This document shows positions 26,629 through 35,319 of a stretch of DNA of 64,000 nucleotides, piece by piece. The notes under the pieces are model-generated. The model was not told where the DNA came from. It searched no databases and saw only the letters and a program-made list of their open reading frames with translations. Source of the DNA: Alphaproteobacteria bacterium (GTDB lineage Bacteria; Pseudomonadota; Alphaproteobacteria; Puniceispirillales; Puniceispirillaceae). The stretch is taken from contig JADHOL010000001.1 of NCBI GenBank assembly GCA_016779005.1, positions 1 to 64,000 of the forward strand, in the 5' to 3' direction. The translations under genes and the position numbers were made by a program. Numbering within the stretch: the first letter of the stretch is position 1; each line of letters starts with the position of its first letter.

Positions 26629-27609
26629 TCAATTTGAAGCAAAAACATGCATGTCAACTTCAGATGCGTCCGGCCATGCAGCGTCAAGGGCGTAATGAAC
26701 CGCTTCTTCAGCTTCTGTTTCTATTTCACGTTCAATTGATTTCAACTCTTCTGGTGTTGAAATCTTTTTTTCGACTAATAGCTGGGTGAAGTTTGTGATA
26801 GGATCGCGTTCCTTTCGCCATAACATTTCTTCTTCTTTGCTTCGATAATATTCACGATTTATATCGCCGACATGATGGCCATAATATCGATAAGTATTTA
26901 GCAGGATAAAAAAGGGACCATGCCCTTTTCGGGCGCGTTCAACAAGCTCTTGGGTTAGATTGTTTACAGCTAGAACATCTTGTCCATCTACTTCAAAGCT
27001 CTCAATCCCAAATCCTGTTGCGCGCGCCATAAGATCGCCAGCTGCCATTTCTTCAACCTTGGTATATTCGCCATATAGATTATTTTCACAAGCATATATT
27101 ACAGGTAATTTCCATAAAGCCGCCATGTTCATGGTCTCATATAACAGGCCTTGACCAAGTGCCCCATCTCCAAAAAAGCACACAGATACTTCGTTGGAGC
27201 CTAACTGTTTGGCTGATAATGCAGCGCCTGTTGCAATTCCAGCAGAACCGCCCACAATCGCATTTGCCCCTAAATTTCCATTTGCTTGATCAGCGATATG
27301 CATCGAGCCACCCTTGCCGCGGCAATATCCTTCCTCCTTACCAAGAAGTTCGCAAAACATCTGTTTGAAATCTGCTCCTTTGGCAACGCAATGACCATGT
27401 CCTCTATGGGTAGAGGTGATTTTATCATTCGGCGTTAGTGCTTCACAAATACCAACTGCAACAGCTTCTTGTCCAACATACATATGAGTAAGTCCAGGCA
27501 TTTTAGCAGATAGATAAAGCTGATTAGCTTGCTCTTCAAATGCACGTATTCGAACCATCTGCTTGAACATCTGCAGGTAGCTTTCTCTATTATCTTTTTT
27601 ATCCGTCAT
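26629..27609 (-). CDS. 2-oxoacid dehydrogenase E1 component, alpha subunit
   Basis: 326 residues, E1-alpha with the thiamine-diphosphate motif GDGALGQGLLYETMNMAAL... ending in CENN (about residues 147-176). Also seen are HMYVGQEAVAVG, STHRGHGHCVAKG with the conserved His pair, GKGGSMHIAD and the phosphorylation-loop-like TYRYYGHHVGD. It decarboxylates a 2-oxo acid and, with the beta subunit, acylates the lipoyl domain. It lies 71 bases after the M24 gene in the same direction and 26 bases before E1-beta. Substrate not decided: pyruvate, acetoin or another keto acid. Confidence 0.92.
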   Translation of the reverse strand: MTDKKDNRESYLQMFKQMVRIRAFEEQANQLYLSAKMPGLTHMYVGQEAVAVGICEALTPNDKITSTHRGHGHCVAKGADFKQMFCELLGKEEGYCRGKGGSMHIADQANGNLGANAIVGGSAGIATGAALSAKQLGSNEVSVCFFGDGALGQGLLYETMNMAALWKLPVIYACENNLYGEYTKVEEMAAGDLMARATGFGIESFEVDGQDVLAVNNLTQELVERARKGHGPFFILLNTYRYYGHHVGDINREYYRSKEEEMLWRKERDPITNFTQLLVEKKISTPEELKSIEREIETEAEEAVHYALDAAWPDASEVDMHVFASN

Positions 27610-27680
27610 GGTTTCTCGCTAATTATTATCCGCACATCATTATCGCGATACGATTTAAAGTCCCTATGATGTTCTGGTAG

Positions 27681-28979
27681 TTAGTACCTGTTGGCAATTG
27701 GCAAGTCCTCTGCAGGGAACAAGCTTATTACCTGACATCCTTTGTCAGTAACAACTACTTCCTCTTCAATTCTCGCAGCTGATATTCCGTCAGAAGCTGG
27801 ACAATACGTTTCAAGTGCAAATACCATACCTGTCTTGATTTCCATCGGGTTTTCAAGGCTGACCGCTCGCGAGATGATAGGTCTTTCATGCAAGGCAAGC
27901 CCGAGACCATGACCAAATTGTAATCCAAATGCAGCTAACTCGCTCGGAAATCCGTATTCTTCTGCCTTTGGCCATACGCTTGCAACTTTATCAGTTCCAA
28001 CACCTGGTTTGATTTCTGCGATTGCTGCATTCAACCAGTCACGCGCTTTGACATAAGCATCATTTTGTGAAGGTGTTGAAAATCCAATATTAAATGTTCG
28101 ATAGTAACAGGTGCGATATCCCTGATAGCTTTGAAGAATATCAAAGAAAGCTTGGTCGCCTGGACGAAAATATCTATCGGTAAAGTTATGCGGATGCGGA
28201 CTGCATCTCTCGCCAGCGATTGCGTTAATTGCTTCGACATCATCAGAGCCCATTTCATAAAGCATTTTATTGGCAAGTGCGACTATATCATTTTCGCGAA
28301 CACCAGGTTTTAATTCCTCCCAAATCATATGATAAACACCATCTACCATGCTGGCAGCTTGGTTTAAAAGTTGAATTTCATCCACATTTTTGATTTCGCG
28401 TGCTTCAAGCATGATTTGTTGACCATCTACTACATTTAAGCCAGCTTCCTGAAGCGCAAAAAACATTGCTGTTTCGGCATAATCAACTCCAACAGGCATA
28501 TCAGCAACGCCTGCTTTTTTTATTAAAGAGGCGATTTCTTCAGCGTAATATTTCATTAAACCAAATGACGGAGGAATAGTGCCCCTCATACCTACAACAC
28601 CGGGAAGACAATGCGCGGGGTCAAGCCAGTCACAATTTAATTGGTGATGTACCGCAGCAGAGCCAAAATCCCATACATATGGCTCATCATCTCCTGCAAG
28701 TAAGGCGAAGCGACACATTTTGTCTCGCTCCCATTCTCCAATTTTAGTGCCGGTGATGTAACGGATATTATTTACATCAAACGTTAAGATAGCGCCACAA
28801 TTGGAGTTTTTTAGTGCGTTCTTTGCCCGGCTTAGTCGATATCGCCTTAAGCGGTCATGATCAACACGCCTTTCAAAATCCACAGAGGTATGGCCAAGAG
28901 CAGGAATAGGCCTGTCCCAATTCCAATTTTGGTTAGAATCAGTTGGCTGAAGAATACGTGGGCTTAAAGCATTTGTCAT
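27681..28979 (-). CDS. M24-family (pita-bread fold) protein with incomplete metal site
   Basis: 432 residues: N-terminal creatinase-like domain (about 40-185) and C-terminal M24 domain. Of five canonical metal ligands four are visible: Asp280 (FFDILQ), His357 (FGHGLGLALHERP), Glu390 (FALETYC) and Glu405 (ARIEEEV). The second Asp is Cys291 (RTCYYRTF). Creatinase, a metal-free relative, also replaces this Asp. HPHNF at 262-266 could hold the catalytic His. Plausible roles are an Xaa-Pro-type peptidase or an amidinohydrolase/lyase on a small metabolite. First gene of the E1-E2-aldehyde dehydrogenase operon, so it likely makes the precursor (inference). Length and N-terminal RRYR motif recall DddP, but a required Asp is missing. 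Confidence 0.78.
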   Translation of the reverse strand: MTNALSPRILQPTDSNQNWNWDRPIPALGHTSVDFERRVDHDRLRRYRLSRAKNALKNSNCGAILTFDVNNIRYITGTKIGEWERDKMCRFALLAGDDEPYVWDFGSAAVHHQLNCDWLDPAHCLPGVVGMRGTIPPSFGLMKYYAEEIASLIKKAGVADMPVGVDYAETAMFFALQEAGLNVVDGQQIMLEAREIKNVDEIQLLNQAASMVDGVYHMIWEELKPGVRENDIVALANKMLYEMGSDDVEAINAIAGERCSPHPHNFTDRYFRPGDQAFFDILQSYQGYRTCYYRTFNIGFSTPSQNDAYVKARDWLNAAIAEIKPGVGTDKVASVWPKAEEYGFPSELAAFGLQFGHGLGLALHERPIISRAVSLENPMEIKTGMVFALETYCPASDGISAARIEEEVVVTDKGCQVISLFPAEDLPIANRY

Positions 28980-29262
28980 TTCGTTTTCCTGTCTTGCGTC
29001 AATGATCTTCGATTATTTTTAAAATTTGTTTATATCTATAAATTAATTATTATCTCAAACAAGCTCTTAATCAATAAAAAACTCATATTTCAAAATGCCA
29101 GAAAAAGCATAAATGTTTAAGGTCAAAAATATCTAAATCTGATGTTTTTCTGGCTGTTGATGAATTAAAGCTTAATCTTTTAACTAATTTCATTAATTTA
29201 CTATCAAAAAATAGAGTAAGCTATTCAGCTGTTGCTTACATTTAGTAATACCGTCATATGGA

Positions 29263-29297
29263 CTAATGTTAAATTATTGTAATATAATTGACATTAG
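29263..29297. promoter_or_regulatory. Long near-perfect inverted repeat, candidate operator
   Basis: The arms CTAATGT and ACATTAG flank a second nested pair AATTAT/ATAATT around a TGTAAT centre; only one bulged base breaks the 14-15-base arms. The outer half-site CTAATGT/ACATTAG recurs as a compact palindrome at 35320-35334, supporting a shared regulator (inference). It is about 210 bases upstream of the OsmC-like ATG and 280 bases upstream of the M24 ATG. Confidence 0.5.
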
Positions 29298-29493
29298 GTT
29301 ACTTTTTTTGCGACCCTTACCGTCAGTTGCATGTGTAGCGTAGCAAGAAACATCATCGCACTGCTTCATATAAAATTTAAAATGTCTTATATCAGGAAAT
29401 GAATGTTGAATATCATTAAATAGAGTATTGTTTTTTATAAAAAATGCAATCTAGTGAAAAATATGTATTTATTTGAAGATTGAAAATAGGCAA

Positions 29494-29501
29494 GGGGGGG
29501 G
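29494..29501 (+). promoter_or_regulatory. Poly-G tract forming the ribosome binding site
   Basis: Eight consecutive G residues end three bases before the ATG of the OsmC-like gene and provide its Shine-Dalgarno contact. Such a run can slip during replication and change spacing. Confidence 0.5.
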
Positions 29502-29504
29502 TAA

Positions 29505-29984
29505 ATGGCGACAAACGTAACAGAACAGAATATGAGTGAACCTATCATCAGAGCTAAAATGGTGACAGCTGAGAATTTCGCAACACAAAAAACGATGGCT
29601 GATTGTGGTGAATATGGAACGCTAGTCTTCGATGAGCCGGTTGCACATGGCGGAACTGGCGAGGGACCTTCTCCATTACAAGGCGTTTTGTCAGCTTTAT
29701 GTGCTTGCGAATCTGTTACCTTTAACAGAACAGCAGCTGAAATGGGTTTTGAGTATAAAAAATTATCTTTTTCGGCGGAATATAAAATCGATATAAGAGG
29801 CAGACTTGGAATGCGCGGGGTAACTCAACATTTTAAGATTGTGCGCGTTGAAATTCAGGTTGAAACTCAAGAAGCAGTAGAGCGTCTCGAAGAGGTAGTA
29901 AAAGAAACAGAGCTGAGATGTCCCGTTTATAATCTTATTCAGAATGCAGGTGTGGATATAACTTGCCAGTGGATCAGGGTTTAA
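29505..29984 (+). CDS. OsmC/Ohr-family protein
   Basis: 159 residues of the OsmC-like fold. Family marks are the HGGTGEGPSPLQGVLSALCACE segment (about 47-68) with a cysteine on the central helix, and the second cysteine in ETELRCPVYNLI (about 139-150); in OsmC/Ohr these two cysteines reduce organic hydroperoxides. The extra glycine-rich region fits the YhfA-like subgroup. It starts a plus-strand pair with the beta-hydroxyacid dehydrogenase and could protect against peroxides formed by nearby oxidases (inference). Confidence 0.85.
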   Translation: MATNVTEQNMSEPIIRAKMVTAENFATQKTMADCGEYGTLVFDEPVAHGGTGEGPSPLQGVLSALCACESVTFNRTAAEMGFEYKKLSFSAEYKIDIRGRLGMRGVTQHFKIVRVEIQVETQEAVERLEEVVKETELRCPVYNLIQNAGVDITCQWIRV

Positions 29985-30110
29985 ATAAAAACAAGTATTT
30001 TATATTTTGAACTGTTGCGTTGAGATGTGCAATACGAAGAATATAGAATTGAATATCAATTTATAAAAACCTCAAAAAACAAGAAAAAACCAAACAGAAA
30101 GGAATATTTA

Positions 30111-31064
30111 ATGAGCAAAGATATGGTAATTGGTTGGATAGGGCTAGGCCGAATGGGCGCCCCTATGGTTGAGAAGATCATAAAGGCTGGCTATAAAGTC
30201 AAAATATGGAACCGAACTAAGTCTAAGGCAGATGCTTTGGTTAAAGCAGGTGCTTCTCTGGTAGATGCGCCTTCTGATTTGGCAAATGTTGATGCTCTTT
30301 TTACCATGGTGTCTACAGGAAAAGATTTGAGGCAGGTTTATTTTGGCGATGTCGGTGTAATGTCTGGCGAGGGAACGCCAAAAATTTTGGTTGAGTGTTC
30401 TTCTATTAGTGCACCAGAGTCAGCCGAGTTTAGAAAGACAGTTACAGATAGAGGTTCTGAATTCCTTGCCTGTCCCGTTTCGGGAAACGGGAAATGTGTA
30501 AAAGCAGGCAAATTATCTGCGGTTGCGTCGGGTAGCAAAGATACTTTCGATAAAGTTAGAGAAATCATTGAATGTTATGCAATGCGCGGTGTTTCTTATG
30601 TAGGTGAGGGAGAATTATCTCGTTTTTGTAAAATTGCTCATAATGTGCTTCTTGGCGTCTACATTCAGAATTTAGCTGAAATCACAATTCTCGCGCAGGC
30701 AGCAGGAGTTCCACGGCATTCATTCCTTGAATTCATCAATAATTCGGTAATGGGGTCTATTTTTAGTCAGTACAAAACGCCAGCACTTGTTAATCTTGAT
30801 TGGACAACAACGTTTACACCACCACTTCTTCGCAAGGATATGGATTTGGGGTTGCAGGCGGCAAGGGAATTGGGCGTTAGCATGCCAGTAACAGCAGCAA
30901 CCAGAGAGTCACTTCAAACGCATTTTGGTTCTGCAAGTCTTAAAGATGACCCAGAAGCGTATCTGGCTGCTGACTTTAGTGCTCTTATTGAGACAGTTGC
31001 TTTGCAAGCAGGGTTAAAGTTAGAGCCTGAAAATGTCGAAGTAAAAACTGGATTAGAAGTTTAA
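30111..31064 (+). CDS. Beta-hydroxyacid dehydrogenase (3-hydroxyisobutyrate dehydrogenase family)
   Basis: 317 residues. N-terminal NAD-binding GWIGLGRMGAPM, the substrate-binding CPVSGNGKCVKAGKL (family DxPVSGG variant) and the catalytic lysine in RFCKIAHNVLLG (family KxxNN variant: Asn-Asn is His-Asn). It likely oxidises a beta-hydroxy acid or reduces the semialdehyde or imine; exact substrate unknown. The ATG with AGAAAGGAA nine bases upstream was preferred to a start 28 codons earlier, which would add a lysine-rich non-family extension. A strong terminator follows. Confidence 0.88.
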   Translation: MSKDMVIGWIGLGRMGAPMVEKIIKAGYKVKIWNRTKSKADALVKAGASLVDAPSDLANVDALFTMVSTGKDLRQVYFGDVGVMSGEGTPKILVECSSISAPESAEFRKTVTDRGSEFLACPVSGNGKCVKAGKLSAVASGSKDTFDKVREIIECYAMRGVSYVGEGELSRFCKIAHNVLLGVYIQNLAEITILAQAAGVPRHSFLEFINNSVMGSIFSQYKTPALVNLDWTTTFTPPLLRKDMDLGLQAARELGVSMPVTAATRESLQTHFGSASLKDDPEAYLAADFSALIETVALQAGLKLEPENVEVKTGLEV

Positions 31065-31087
31065 GAATACTTAAATGTAATATGTGA

Positions 31088-31114
31088 GGCGAGGCAGATT
31101 CTGCCTCGTCTTTT
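31088..31114 (+). terminator. Rho-independent terminator after beta-hydroxyacid dehydrogenase
   Basis: A 10-bp stem (GGCGAGGCAG with CTGCCTCGTC, one G-U pair) and a three-base loop, followed by TTTT, 24 bases after the stop. It lies directly at the end of the convergent M24 gene. Confidence 0.85.
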
Positions 31115-32313
31115 CACGCAGATTTTGCAGTCATCAAACCAATTGGTGAGTGCTGAAGGCATTCAGCACCTCCTTCTGTTATTATAAACAGGGCACCTGT
31201 TTGAACACCTCGCATGCCAGAGCCATCAGTTATGTTGGGTTGTACGACTATTGCCATATTGGGTGCTAAATTGATATCAGGTATAGGGCCAGCTGGACGA
31301 GAATTAGAACCCAAGATAGGTGGCAGATACCCACCGCCAAAACCGTGAATTAAATCATCACAGGTGGTAAAGCCATTCTCTTCGATAATGCTTGCTGCAT
31401 CCAAAATTTCAGACATAGAACAACCTGGTCTTAGCACTGAGGCAATAGCACTAAAGGCGCTGTCTGCGACATCGTGAAACTCAGATACCCAGCTGGCAGG
31501 GTTTTTTCGCATCGACATCGAACGCAAAACCTGACCTGCATAACCTCTAAATGCACCACTAATCTCCATAACCAGAAGGTCATCGTTGCTTATTAATCTG
31601 CCTGTGGTATTTTGACGCGGCACCATACCGTCTGGATTGTCCATATTTGTAGCTATGAAATAGCGAATATGTGCCTGCCCACCAAGATCCAACCAGCTAC
31701 TCTCAGCTAGACTAGCCAAATCATATTCCCTCATTCCAGGGGTAACATTCTGGTAAATAGATTTAACAGCTAAATCAGAGAAATAGGCACCAAGTCTTAA
31801 ACATTCAATTTCTGCAGGTGACTTTATCATTCGAACATTTTGATACCATGTATCAAGAGAAGTTAAACAACAGCCGGTTTCTTCAAGAGCTTTCGTCATT
31901 GGAAGACTCATCCTACCGATGACACCAATTTTTTGTGCTTTAATTTGTGCAATCCTAGCCAACATTGTGTGCAAGGTATTTGGACCTGCCCATTCAACCG
32001 ATGCAAGAAAGGATGTGTTATTTGCTTGTGGTATGTGGTTATAATATTGCACATATAATTTGGGGTCTGCATTAAGTGAAATTATCAAAGCGGCTTCGGC
32101 AGAGACAGCCCAGCCAGTCAGCCACGGAATAGCAGTTCCAGCCCGCTCAGCACCATAAATAATTAGGCTATCAAGGTTATGTTTTCTAAGTGTATTTTCA
32201 ATGATCTTCCATCTATTAAGATATTCTTCATCTTTAAAACATCGACCTTTTATATTTAATAAAAGCTCCAGTTCCGTATCAAGGGCCATTGAAAAATCGG
32301 GCATTAAATTCAT
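31114..32313 (-). CDS. Metal-less M24/creatinase-fold protein
   Basis: 399 residues from the ATG with AGGAGAGG upstream (a longer frame with a hydrophobic N-terminal stretch has no ribosome site). Creatinase N-domain then M24 domain. Four of five metal ligands of the peptidases are replaced: Glu250 for Asp (VMEISGAF), Gln261 for Asp (YAGQVLRS), Gln358 for Glu (VVQPN) and Gln371 for Glu (GVQTGA); only His323 (IHGFGGG) remains. It should not bind the dinuclear metal centre, so, like creatinase, it must use metal-free chemistry or bind ligand only. It is downstream of the alpha/beta hydrolase on the minus strand (65-base gap). Substrate unknown. Confidence 0.82.
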   Translation of the reverse strand: MNLMPDFSMALDTELELLLNIKGRCFKDEEYLNRWKIIENTLRKHNLDSLIIYGAERAGTAIPWLTGWAVSAEAALIISLNADPKLYVQYYNHIPQANNTSFLASVEWAGPNTLHTMLARIAQIKAQKIGVIGRMSLPMTKALEETGCCLTSLDTWYQNVRMIKSPAEIECLRLGAYFSDLAVKSIYQNVTPGMREYDLASLAESSWLDLGGQAHIRYFIATNMDNPDGMVPRQNTTGRLISNDDLLVMEISGAFRGYAGQVLRSMSMRKNPASWVSEFHDVADSAFSAIASVLRPGCSMSEILDAASIIEENGFTTCDDLIHGFGGGYLPPILGSNSRPAGPIPDINLAPNMAIVVQPNITDGSGMRGVQTGALFIITEGGAECLQHSPIGLMTAKSA

Positions 32314-32378
32314 GATACCTCTCCTGTATTCATATTTTAACCAAGTAATAGGTATGAAAAAAAATAGGACAAACCTAA

Positions 32379-33446
32379 TTATGAACGGATTTTTTGTGCC
32401 ATCCAATCAGCACTAGCTTGGCGATATTTATATGCTCTATTATTTACCACATGACCTCCATCCGGCACAGCAAGATGAATAATTTCAGCCGCGTTTACTG
32501 CTGCTTTCTCAAGCATTGCCGCGTGGTCACTTGGAATCACACGGTCAAGCGCCCCAGATACGATAAATAAAGGACACGTTATCTGACTTGCAACTTCCTT
32601 CATAGACATTCTACTTGCAATCTGCCTGATATTTTTTTCGTCACTACCACCAGAACGATAATCAAAACAACTTCGTGTTAAACCAGGAAGACTGTCATAG
32701 CAAAGACCAACATCAAATGGCCCTGATAGGGCGATGCATCCTTTAATATCTGAACAAAATGCTGCAGCTCTAGGTGCATAATATCCACCCATTGAAACAC
32801 CCCAAAGCCCAATTCGATTAGTGTCTAAATCTTTGCGAGTGTGAATATAATCAATAACTGCCTGAACAGGCTTTTCATATTCAGGACAAATGGGAAGATC
32901 ATATTCTGCCTCTCCTTGCCCAGGCCCATCAAAAGTAAGTGTCGCCATGCCTCTATTAAGAAAAAGAGATTCATTATTAAACATCTCCTCCTTAGCACTA
33001 TCAAGTCCCATGATTAATATAACAACAGGTGGTTTTTCAACACCGTCAGGCTTTCGCAAATGACCATAAAGTGAGTGGGAGCCATAAGGGATTGTTACAC
33101 GTTCTCCGGGAGGAGATAGCCAAGGTAGTGCTTTTGAATAACTTGCAACGGCTTTTAGATGCGCTGATTTCATTTGCTCTGGATTATTCACAAAAAGAAA
33201 TTTTCCAAAATGATAACATACGGCGGCTGTCACATAATGTTCGCCTGCGCTTAGATAGTTATTGTTTGTCGCTGCATCATTACCAAGGGTTGCGTGAACA
33301 TCTCCTCTGTTAGAAAGTGCCATACACCAATCATTCCAACTTTGCGTTTGGGTTGTCACATCCTGAAAATCAGCGAGTGGCATTCCATTGCTTACCATTC
33401 TACCCGCCCAATGCGCTTTTGCTGCTTCAATTTTCGGGTCTGACAT
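32379..33446 (-). CDS. Alpha/beta hydrolase resembling 2,6-dihydropseudooxynicotine hydrolase
   Basis: 355 residues: helical N-terminal part (about 1-110, with SAGEHYVTAAVCYHFGKFLF) and alpha/beta-hydrolase core. Nucleophile Ser218 in GVSMGG, Asp301 in SGALDR, His332 in DGGHVV. The architecture and triad spacing are those of the nicotine-pathway C-C bond hydrolase as I recall it, and of related BAAT/DUF1100-type esterases. The substrate is probably a diketone-like or ester product of ring degradation. A second, diverged member lies in this island at 37.2 kb. AAGAGGT precedes the ATG. Confidence 0.85.
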   Translation of the reverse strand: MSDPKIEAAKAHWAGRMVSNGMPLADFQDVTTQTQSWNDWCMALSNRGDVHATLGNDAATNNNYLSAGEHYVTAAVCYHFGKFLFVNNPEQMKSAHLKAVASYSKALPWLSPPGERVTIPYGSHSLYGHLRKPDGVEKPPVVILIMGLDSAKEEMFNNESLFLNRGMATLTFDGPGQGEAEYDLPICPEYEKPVQAVIDYIHTRKDLDTNRIGLWGVSMGGYYAPRAAAFCSDIKGCIALSGPFDVGLCYDSLPGLTRSCFDYRSGGSDEKNIRQIASRMSMKEVASQITCPLFIVSGALDRVIPSDHAAMLEKAAVNAAEIIHLAVPDGGHVVNNRAYKYRQASADWMAQKIRS

Positions 33447-33500
33447 AATTTTACCTCTTAGTTTGTTTATTAAAATCTAAAACACATATTAATCATGGCA

Positions 33501-34262
33501 CTAAAAAACAGACCAGATCAAGCGTACTCCGAGAGCAAATATAGTAATATAAACAATAATGAAGAAAATTTTATCTGTTAAATAATTATTTATAATTCTG
33601 CCCAAAAAAAGACCGACAAATGAGATGGGAATGAAAATACTTGTGAGACCAATTAAATCAAAATTAAAAATACCCAGATACCAATAGGGAATTATTTTTA
33701 AAAAATTACAGATACTAAAAAATACTGCTACAGTTCCAAGAAAAGCTTGTCTGGAAATGTTTTGAGGCAATAAATAAGCAGCAATTGGTGGCAGCCCTGA
33801 ATGAATTAAAAAACTAGAATATCCTGCAAGAGAGCCTGAAAGAAGCCCCCAAAACGGACCAAGTATTCTCGGCTGATTTACTTTTCGAAAATGACGGATT
33901 AGTCCATCTGCAACTAAAATAAATGCTAATATTCCAATGAAAATCTTGAGTGTATCAGGCGTTATGAGACGAATAGTAATCGCGCCAATTACCATCCCAA
34001 CTGCACCCCCAGCTAACAATACTTTCATGCTGCTCCAAAGGACACTCTTTCTATACAGCCAATAGGCAAATGGATCTGTTACCACCAAAATAGGGAGTAA
34101 AAATGCTGCAGCTGTCAGAGGCGGCATGATTTGAGCTGCAAGCAAAACGCCCACTAAACCAAAGCCTCCGCCTATTCCGCCTCTGGACATTCCCATAATA
34201 AGGCTTGCAATGCCAAGAATGACAAGCTGATTTGTACTGTAGTCTGAAATGACTTCAAACAT
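33501..34262 (-). CDS. TauE/SafE-family membrane exporter
   Basis: 253 residues with about eight membrane helices and the family's N-terminal SRGGIGGGFGLVGVLLA (about 26-42) and mid-protein SLAGYSSFLIHSGLPPIAAYLLPQ signatures. Members export sulfite, sulfoacetate and other organic anions. Location inside a catabolic run suggests efflux or uptake of an anionic intermediate. No substrate can be read directly. Confidence 0.88.
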   Translation of the reverse strand: MFEVISDYSTNQLVILGIASLIMGMSRGGIGGGFGLVGVLLAAQIMPPLTAAAFLLPILVVTDPFAYWLYRKSVLWSSMKVLLAGGAVGMVIGAITIRLITPDTLKIFIGILAFILVADGLIRHFRKVNQPRILGPFWGLLSGSLAGYSSFLIHSGLPPIAAYLLPQNISRQAFLGTVAVFFSICNFLKIIPYWYLGIFNFDLIGLTSIFIPISFVGLFLGRIINNYLTDKIFFIIVYITIFALGVRLIWSVF

Positions 34263-34328
34263 AATTTTTATATTTCATCAAATGCCTGAAAAATCACTGA
34301 TTTGGTTAAAAAAATATTGAAGTGGTAT

Positions 34329-35288
34329 TTATTTTAAGTTCAATAATTTTTTCGCGTTCAGATGCGTAATTTTTTGATAATCATCTGGAGATAATTTTGT
34401 TGATTTTATCCAGTCAGTGCCATCTTTATTATTATTATAGGGCCAATCCACAGCAAATAAAATTCGGTCAGCTCCCATTTCCATCAAAGAGCATAGTAGA
34501 GCTGAGTCTGAAAAATTACCGCTTGTAGTTATGTAAAAATGTTTGCAAAAAGTATCTCTGAATGATACCTGGCGGTTATTAGGAGATTGCCTTGTAGTAA
34601 TACCCTCATGAGTTCTATCTAATAAAAATGGAACCCCTTCGCCTAAGTGACCTAGAATAATTTTTAAGTTGGGGAGTTTCTCGAAAATCCCGGACAAAAC
34701 CATTCTCACTGCAGCTGTTGACATTTCAATTCCAAAACCCCATCCCGCTGTTTTGAAAACCTTAAATTCATCAGCATAATCTTGATAATACGCGTCGGTT
34801 ACACGTTTGTCTGGTACGCCAGGATGCAAGTAAATAGGAACATCTAATGCTTCTGCCCTGGCAAAAACCGGCCAGAATTTAGGTAAGTCAAAGAATTCTC
34901 CCTTTAACATACCATGTAACATAGCTCCTTTCATTCCGTGCGTTTTTACACATCTCTCAAGTTCATCAGCTGCAATTTCTGGTGCTTGCATTGGCAAGCT
35001 GGCAAAAGCGGCAAATCTGTCTGGATGTGTTGAGACAATTTTGGCAAGTTCATCATTCAATAATGTAGATTGCTCTAAGGCTGTTTCAGGGGAGAAAATT
35101 TGCGCCCCTGGGTGATTGTGCGAAAGGATTTGAATATCAATTCCAGCCTCATCCATTTCCTTTAGTCGAAGCTCGAAATGGTCATGTAGTCTTTTTCTAG
35201 TGAATTCTGGCATCGCTGCGTAATTCTCAACTAATGTGGGAATTTCATGGGTGATATAATGCTCTTCGATTGCGATAATGGGGCTCAT
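34329..35288 (-). CDS. Amidohydrolase-2/ACMSD-family decarboxylase-like protein
   Basis: 319 residues in the ACMSD/gamma-resorcylate-decarboxylase branch. Metal and catalytic residues visible: Glu8 and His10 in AIEEHY, His155 in YLHPG, His214 in LGHLGE, and Asp281 in AVDWPY. The EEH rather than HxH start is typical for aromatic-acid decarboxylases such as 2,3-dihydroxybenzoate or gamma-resorcylate decarboxylase. It would remove CO2 from an aromatic or enol acid (inference). A palindromic candidate operator lies 31 bases upstream, in the gap shared with a glutathione transferase gene. Confidence 0.85.
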   Translation of the reverse strand: MSPIIAIEEHYITHEIPTLVENYAAMPEFTRKRLHDHFELRLKEMDEAGIDIQILSHNHPGAQIFSPETALEQSTLLNDELAKIVSTHPDRFAAFASLPMQAPEIAADELERCVKTHGMKGAMLHGMLKGEFFDLPKFWPVFARAEALDVPIYLHPGVPDKRVTDAYYQDYADEFKVFKTAGWGFGIEMSTAAVRMVLSGIFEKLPNLKIILGHLGEGVPFLLDRTHEGITTRQSPNNRQVSFRDTFCKHFYITTSGNFSDSALLCSLMEMGADRILFAVDWPYNNNKDGTDWIKSTKLSPDDYQKITHLNAKKLLNLK

Positions 35289-35319
35289 ATTAAATTCCTC
35301 ACCTATCCCTTTTAATGTT

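Larger units (their letters stand above)
28980..29504. other. 525-base AT-rich divergent intergenic region
   Basis: The region lies between the M24/E1 operon (minus) and the OsmC-like gene (plus) and should contain both promoters. Apart from the inverted repeat reported separately at 29263-29297, I see no gene-like frame or RNA structure. Confidence 0.5.

Noticed and set aside
27681-28979. DMSP lyase DddP
   Set aside because: Length and RRYR-type N terminus are similar, but the metal-site Asp required in DddP is Cys here and the surrounding motif differs.
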